NCBI GenBank assembly: GCA_025024175.1
Contig: QCXZ01000001.1
Span: 10,788,001 to 10,852,000 of the forward strand
Direction of reading: 5' to 3'
DNA from: Rhyzopertha dominica
Lineage: Eukaryota > Arthropoda > Insecta > Coleoptera > Bostrichidae
Length of the DNA stretch: 64,000 bases
The notes under the pieces are model-generated. The model did no database searches, was not told the DNA's origin, and worked only from the letters and a program-made list of their open reading frames with translations. The translations under genes were made by a program, and so were the position numbers. Below, in pieces: positions 58,677 through 64,000 of the stretch; position 1 is the stretch's first letter; each line of letters opens with the position of its first letter.

Positions 58677-59667
58677 ATGATGACTACAATAAAATTTTGC
58701 CCGCTGCTGAGGTACCGACAGTTATTTTCAAATAAAGGCGCAGTACTGTCCCACTATATATCATTAAAACAGAAGAGTAGCAACACTGATCTTGTGACTT
58801 CCAAAAGAACAGAATTAGATACAAATGTAAAGCCACTAGGGGAAAAAGTTAAAGAAACTACAAAAACTGTGTCTTACTTAGGTGTTATACTAATAGGAGT
58901 TGCAGTTACAGGATCTTTATTTTATGCTGTGTTTAATGAACTGTTTTCGAGTAAAAGCCCAAATAACGTTTACACCCGGGCTATTAAGAAGTGCATTAGT
59001 GATCCTAGAATTGAAGATAAATTAGGTACACCAATCTCTGCATATGGAGAAGAAACTAGGAGAGGCAGACGACGACATGTACAACATGTCATTTATGAAA
59101 AGAATGGAAAAAAACATCTAAGAATGAAGTTTTATTTGCAAGGAACTGCTCATAAGGGTACTGTGCAACTAGAAATGGTGGAAGTAAGTTGTACACATTA
59201 CATTTTACGAGTTAAATAAATCTGAAGCAGAATTATAATAATTCAAAGGCTAATAATATTTACTGGATTGCAACTTTTAGAATTTCCAATAAAACATACA
59301 TTGCTATATAATTTGTTTTCAGACCTAACAGAGATGTTAAACAATATATAATTTTTAAATACAGTTCTTTCTTTGCAAATATAGGTAATTATAGCTTTTT
59401 GCTGGTTGAATATTATCCCAATACTAAAGCGATTCTATCAAATTTTAGTCAAATAATCGAAATACATATTGTTGATCTTAGAAAAATAATACCCCATATA
59501 ATAAAGTTCATTATAATAATTCTTTGTTTCAGAATGATTCTGGGAAGTATGAGTATCGGTTTTTGTTTGTAGAAGTTGATGATATGCTAAGGTCAACGAT
59601 AGTGCTTGAAGATAATCGCAGTAAGATATCCCAGCCTCCCACAGATTTTACAGAGTTAAAGTTTTAA
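58677..59667 (+). CDS. TIMM21: TIM21, mitochondrial presequence translocase subunit
   Basis: Exon 58677-59183 (169 codons, donor GTAAGT) and exon 59533-59667 (44 residues and TAA) join in phase 0 to 213 residues. The N-terminus is basic and Ser-rich, like a mitochondrial targeting sequence. A single membrane span (VSYLGVILIGVAVTGSLFYA) is followed by the intermembrane-space domain: YTRAIKKC, LGTPISAYGEE, GRRRHVQHV, LRMKFYLQGTAHKGTVQLEM, then YEYRFLFVEVDD. This is the Tim21 pattern of linking TOM and TIM23 and taking part in respiratory complex assembly. AATAAA at 59692. The gene ends about 130 bp from the end of the convergent TMEM231. Confidence 0.95.
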
Positions 59668-59795
59668 ATATTAAACGGTAATTCATGTACTAATAAAACT
59701 ATGAGACTGCAAATATGTATTTTTTCACCAGTTTACCTTACATAATATATGTATACACATTTTATAAAAAAGCAAAATACACTCAGATAAGTCAA

Positions 59796-60941
59796 TTATT
59801 TAATTGCCTTGTCTAACGATAATGTTTTACGGAACAAAAATAATCGTGTTTCAAATACATATCTTTTCAGACGTTCTAAAACCCAATAGAAAATAATGTA
59901 TGTTGCTAAATATTGTATCCATGCCCATTTGAGTAGTTGTAAAAGTTCTGTACGATAATAATATTTGTGTTCTGGTATCCGTACATGTAATTTTATTGAC
60001 AAATACGAATCTTTATAGGTGTCAGTAGCCGCATGCACATATGAAACGTAGGTTGAAACTAAAGCAGATGATAAGATTAGTATCACTCTTCAGGAAATTG
60101 CAGTAGTTTACCATTCCTTTTTGAATAATCCAACATGATTTGAGATGCCATGTATCCCTCAATACCATGCAGGTTTCCAATTACAGAGTAATTGTAAGGG
60201 GTATACCAGTGTTTTGACTTGCAGAATATGGGACTTGTTTGCTTTAATATTAAATCTCCTACAACATGTATTCCAGAACCAACATATGCTCTTTCTTGAA
60301 CAGTAGCAGCAGCTTGCATATGCATAAGACAGTTCATCTGGAAAATAATTTACTCAACAAAAAGTGTACATAACTAATATTGCAACATTTACCTCTAGTT
60401 TGTAGTCTAAGAATATAACCAGAATTAAATTTACAATCTTCACACTTGGTGGTTTTCTGACAAATAATGTTATTACCAACTCATCACATTTACCATCAAA
60501 ATTGTTATCAAGTTCCTTTACCTTAAATGCATAAATTTCATTAAAGTGTATAAGGACCTTTCATCATTACTTATTTGGTAATTACCTTCAACTGAGAACA
60601 TTGATTAAAATGCAGTATTTCCCTGTTATAGAAAGGTAAACTTGTACAGACAATCGGAGAGCTTAAATTATTTGTTATTGCATTAAATACATATTCCCCA
60701 TTAAATTTTACATTTGGCTGTTCATAAAATGTGTCATGTTTTAGCCAGAGCCCTAAAATTTGTGTAATAAAAAGTGATTGTCCAAGTGGGGTTATTACTT
60801 ACCTCTACTTTTATAAGCTAAAAGAAAAGGCAATATGATGTTTAATATATTGATAGTTAAAAGAAATACCGTAGATTTTGATAATAAAGTGGTCTTATAC
60901 TTGTATTTTACGCATTCTGAATACACTGCTACTACAACCAT
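59796..60941 (-). CDS. TMEM231: TMEM231, ciliary transition-zone membrane protein
   Basis: Five exons: 60803-60941, 60586-60752, 60393-60521, 60112-60337 and 59796-60058. The total is 924 nt and 307 residues (human about 316), with all phases and GT/AG borders consistent. The start is the ATG at 60939-60941, chosen because VYSECVKYKYKTTLLSKS aligns with the family N-terminus. Membrane span 1 is TVFLLTINILNIILPFLLAY. The large extracellular domain includes LWLKHDTFYEQPNVKF, VSTYVSYVHAATDTYKDSYL and NYSVI. Span 2 is WAWIQYLATYIIFYWVLERL. TMEM231 works with MKS/B9 proteins at the ciliary gate, so in an insect it should matter in ciliated sensory neurons and sperm. All introns are short (51 to about 71 bp). 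Confidence 0.95.
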
Positions 60942-63400
60942 TTTGCTTTCAACTTCAAAGTTAATGGTAATTCGTAAAGTCAAATGCAGCAGTATTTCAG
61001 TTTGTATTCCCAGTTTCCATAGTTACCGAGTGTTTAACGTGTATTGCTGGTTGCCCAGCTCTACAAATTATGTATTTACATTTCATGTTATAAAAGACCC
61101 GCCCCAATGGAGTCCAGAAGGCTACCATACCTTTTGTTTTTGCAAAATGTAGAACAACAAAGATGAGACAGATAAGCAATCGATTTGCTTTGTTTATTAC
61201 TTCTTTTTATTTGAGAAATCTGATATATGGGACTTCTGAAAGTAACGAGAAAAAAATATAGACTTAAAAATTACAATAATTTCTTATTGTAAACAATGTT
61301 AGAATGTTCGAATAAAATGCGGGTGAGATCGTTAAAAATGATTTGCTATCAACATACCAACTAAAAAATTTGAAACAGGTACTGTGGTCAAGCAATATCT
61401 CATTTGAAACCCAATTTTATTCGCTATGGTTATTGAATGCGTTAAGCTAGAAGGTTCAGTTAAAATTCTAATGAGGTCTGAGGTAGTACGTCTTGTCAAA
61501 ATACAAGATGGCCCCACAGTCGCTACAAACCGACAATTTTTAAATAGAAATTGGGAGGAATGTTACACCGGATTTGACAGACACTTTTATTATCTATATA
61601 CCTAATCACGTTTATTAAACTGAAATTGCACAATCTATTCTGAAGTTATGAGGATTTCTATCAGTAAATCTTTTGAAATGGATGATCCAATTTCAGTTTA
61701 TTTAAACGCGATTATGTAGATAATGAAAGTATGTTACAAATGAGATAAGTAGGTGTGGAAATTGCATACTAATAACAAATAGAAGGCCATTGTGTTAAAT
61801 ATGTATTTGAAAATTTTAGTTCGTAGTCGTTATATTTGTTGTCATGTATGATAGGTAATATGTTTTTTGTCATAATAAAATTGTATAGGTATCCACTGTG
61901 TGTGAATTTAGGTACAATAGCTATTTCAATTCTGTGCTGCTTAAATGACTAAATAACCGACAGATGATTAGTATACACCAAAGTAATAGTTGTGTTCACT
62001 TTCATGAGTAAAGGCAAACTGATTTAATCGATAATTTCTATAAGCGCCCTGGATGCATGAATCATTCATAGAAACCCTGTATATTGTATGCCTCCTATTA
62101 CTATAGAAATGGTTTCTTAGTTATTGACAACTAACGTGGCGATGTCATCTATCAGCAAAAATTAGCTTTGGGTATTTCACGAAAAGCAGTGCACCGATGT
62201 TTTGGGATGTTTCAAATAATTATTGTGATCATTGTCTTGTGAAAACAATGCCTATATTGTTTAATAATTCAAATATTGTCTAACTACATTTGATGACATA
62301 TGAATTTCACTGTGGTATATTATACAATAATTTGTAAGTACGTACCTATGTCAAGTTATTAAAGACTTTGGAGGCTATTTCAGTTCTTGGACATGACTGC
62401 AGGAGTGGGATGAGCTTTCATAATTGACTGGTACTGGATCAGTTTTCTATCAATACAGATACATAAATAGGTCAAACAGTTTAATGTTGTTAAGTTGCCC
62501 TGTTGGTTACAAAATTTATTCGAAAATGTACAAACTCGAAGGTTATACGCCTATACTTTAATTGATTTCTTTTGCAAATTTAAAAAAAAACCAAGTCTTG
62601 TAAAATTTTGTTGTGCTAGTACTTCAGATTAGATATAAATATTGTGATTTCCTGTCCAGGGCAATTATATTTATATATAACTATTTATACTGCTGCACAT
62701 GCATATAATGAAACCGTCGAGAATAATAACATAAACTATAAATAACATCTATGCTAAATTACTAAATTGAGTACTTTTCACATAGATTAAAAGTACTCAA
62801 TTCAGTAAATTAAAAAGTATATAGGTATATTGATTTCTCTGACGAGTTTTCAGGTAATGATAATGAATTTAGGAAATATATCACTTTTCTTTTTGATAGG
62901 AACGGTCGGAATATATTGTGCATATTGCAATATTTGACTTCTGCTATTTAAGTATTGCATATTATACAGGGTTAGTAAAGAATATGGAATAGACTTGTTC
63001 TTGCAAATACGAACTTTACTGCAAAATTGTTTTTCATTTCTTAACCTACTATTATTGGTTTTGTATGTCAGCGAGTTTCAGTGACAACGTATTTTTTGCT
63101 TTTTTTAAAAATGAGAACCAAACGACTATATACGGATTTTTATTGCTCATGTAGATTATCAATAATGGTCATGTCCATCATCATATCGTACAAAACTGCA
63201 TTCTTCTGTCACGATTATCTTCATTTCGTTTATGGAAAAGGTGCACTTTTTGGGTTTGTACCTGTTTATTCTTTTTAGGTTATTTTTCACTTTCTTTATG
63301 AAGAAGAGTCAATATTGTTCGCACTTTGTCCATCTGATGTCTGTTACCCTCATAGGTCGAAAACGTCCCAATAGGTCGGGCTGTTTGGATAGCTCTTGGC
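60942..63400. other. 2.4-kb stretch without a supported gene
   Basis: AT-rich with chance frames only. There is a small perfect-looking hairpin at 62758-62812 and ATACAGGGTTAG at 62964, like a Tc1/mariner-type end without a partner. Confidence 0.55.
62758..62812. repeat. Short hairpin
   Basis: ACTAAATTGAGTACTTTT (62761) pairs with AAAAGTACTCAATTCAGTAA (62790) around a 12-nt loop, with one mismatch. It does not sit at a recognised gene end. Confidence 0.8.
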
Positions 63401-63412
63401 CTAATGATGATC

Positions 63413-63762
63413 AACAAGTACACCCGCGGACATAGAAAATGAGACGACCTAGCCGGGCCGCATATCGGACGGGGTATTTTGGATCACAACCCTTCCGAGT
63501 AAAAGCGGTACAGCTAGTTGCGGAGTAAACTTGTAAGGGTAGCAAGTCTATGAATTTTGGAAAATCTGAAACTTGAAACGCCGAGGAGTGTTATAACGGT
63601 AGCATAACTTTCAGTGATATAATGTAAATGGCTCTACCTGCGTCGCTATGCGGCAACTAGCTGTACTGATTTCATTGAGAAGAGTTGTGAACCAAAATAG
63701 CCCGCCCGACATGTCGCCCGGCTATATCGTCTCATTTTCTATGTCCGCGGGTGTACTTGGTC
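63413..63762. repeat. Inverted repeat, 42-bp arms, 260-bp spacer
   Basis: AAGTACACCCGCGGACATAG at 63417 and onward through AAAATGAGACGA.CTAGCCGGG is inverted at 63716-63761. The spacer is GC-richer than its surroundings. The 64-codon plus frame at 63648 lies across it and looks non-coding. Confidence 0.82.
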
Positions 63763-64000
63763 CCCCAGGACTTTGCTCCCCCGGACCCCATTCTTACTTT
63801 TATAACTATCGCGAAAAGGGCTCAACGGATCGGGCGCATTGATGACTCGTTGGAGCGGTGATCAACATATACTTGATCTCCCGGAACTTTGCCTCTCTCG
63901 ATCCCCACTCTAATTTTTATAAATAACTCGATATCTGCTCAACGGATCAGGCTCGTTGGATAGGTTTTGTCCCGACGATGATTAAGATGTACTTGCAGAT
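63755..64000. repeat. Diverged ~125-bp tandem repeat reaching the window edge
   Basis: Two units, starting at TACTTGGTCCCCCAGGACTT (63756) and TACTTGATCTCCCGGAACTT (63870), share ACTTTGC, CCCCA.TCT.A.TTTTATAA, and CTCAACGGATC.GGC. The second ends at GATGTACTTGCAGAT, perhaps the start of a third. A related piece (GATGATCAACAAGTACACCC) precedes the inverted repeat. Confidence 0.7.

Noticed and set aside
1..64000. tRNA, rRNA, CRISPR arrays or bacterial operons
   Set aside because: None seen. Spliced genes and the repeat content are eukaryotic, and the tandem repeats here lack CRISPR spacing.

Overview
This is a eukaryotic, AT-rich, intron-rich window, most likely from an insect or another arthropod. 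The host genes are animal genes whose nearest recalled relatives are animal MRCK, SLC66A2, TIMM21 and TMEM231. Transposable elements of many classes fill the introns and intergenic space. The assembly has scattered ambiguous bases and one 100-N gap (31495-31594).

Layout: (1) 4420-29001, plus strand: ten exons of an MRCK-type kinase gene (Genghis Khan / CDC42BPA-B), covering coiled coil, C1, PH and the start of the CNH domain. The kinase domain lies upstream of the window and the rest of CNH was not found. The introns hold foldback elements, an LTR retrotransposon with identical LTRs nested in a palindrome, a LINE nested in that, mariner-like relics, a second LINE and a Penelope-like GIY-YIG relic. 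(2) 33131-34099, minus: an unrecognised three-exon gene with a duplicated exon. (3) 35343-38704, plus: a four-exon, apparently intact 1001-codon-scale THAP9/P-element-type transposase. (4) 39-42.4 kb: small, poorly recognised models, including a GC-richer two-exon reading frame, a two-exon minus-strand C-terminus, a THAP-like start fragment and a SWIM zinc-finger frame. (5) 46723-56892, minus: complete SLC66A2 (PQ-loop protein), whose stop codon is followed in the same frame by a 157-codon acidic open frame. (6) 58677-59667, plus: TIMM21, convergent with TMEM231 (59796-60941, minus, five exons). (7) 61-64 kb: mostly non-coding, ending in inverted and tandem repeats.

The host genes share no single pathway: actomyosin signalling (MRCK), lysosomal or endosomal transport (SLC66A2), mitochondrial import (TIM21) and the ciliary transition zone (TMEM231). 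The most notable items are the intact P-like transposase, the possible stop-codon readthrough of SLC66A2, the nested LTR/palindrome insertion with a datable target duplication, the hammerhead-like cores in Penelope-type hairpins, and the duplicated exon in the unknown gene. All splice models come from reading GT/AG sites and frame continuity by eye.
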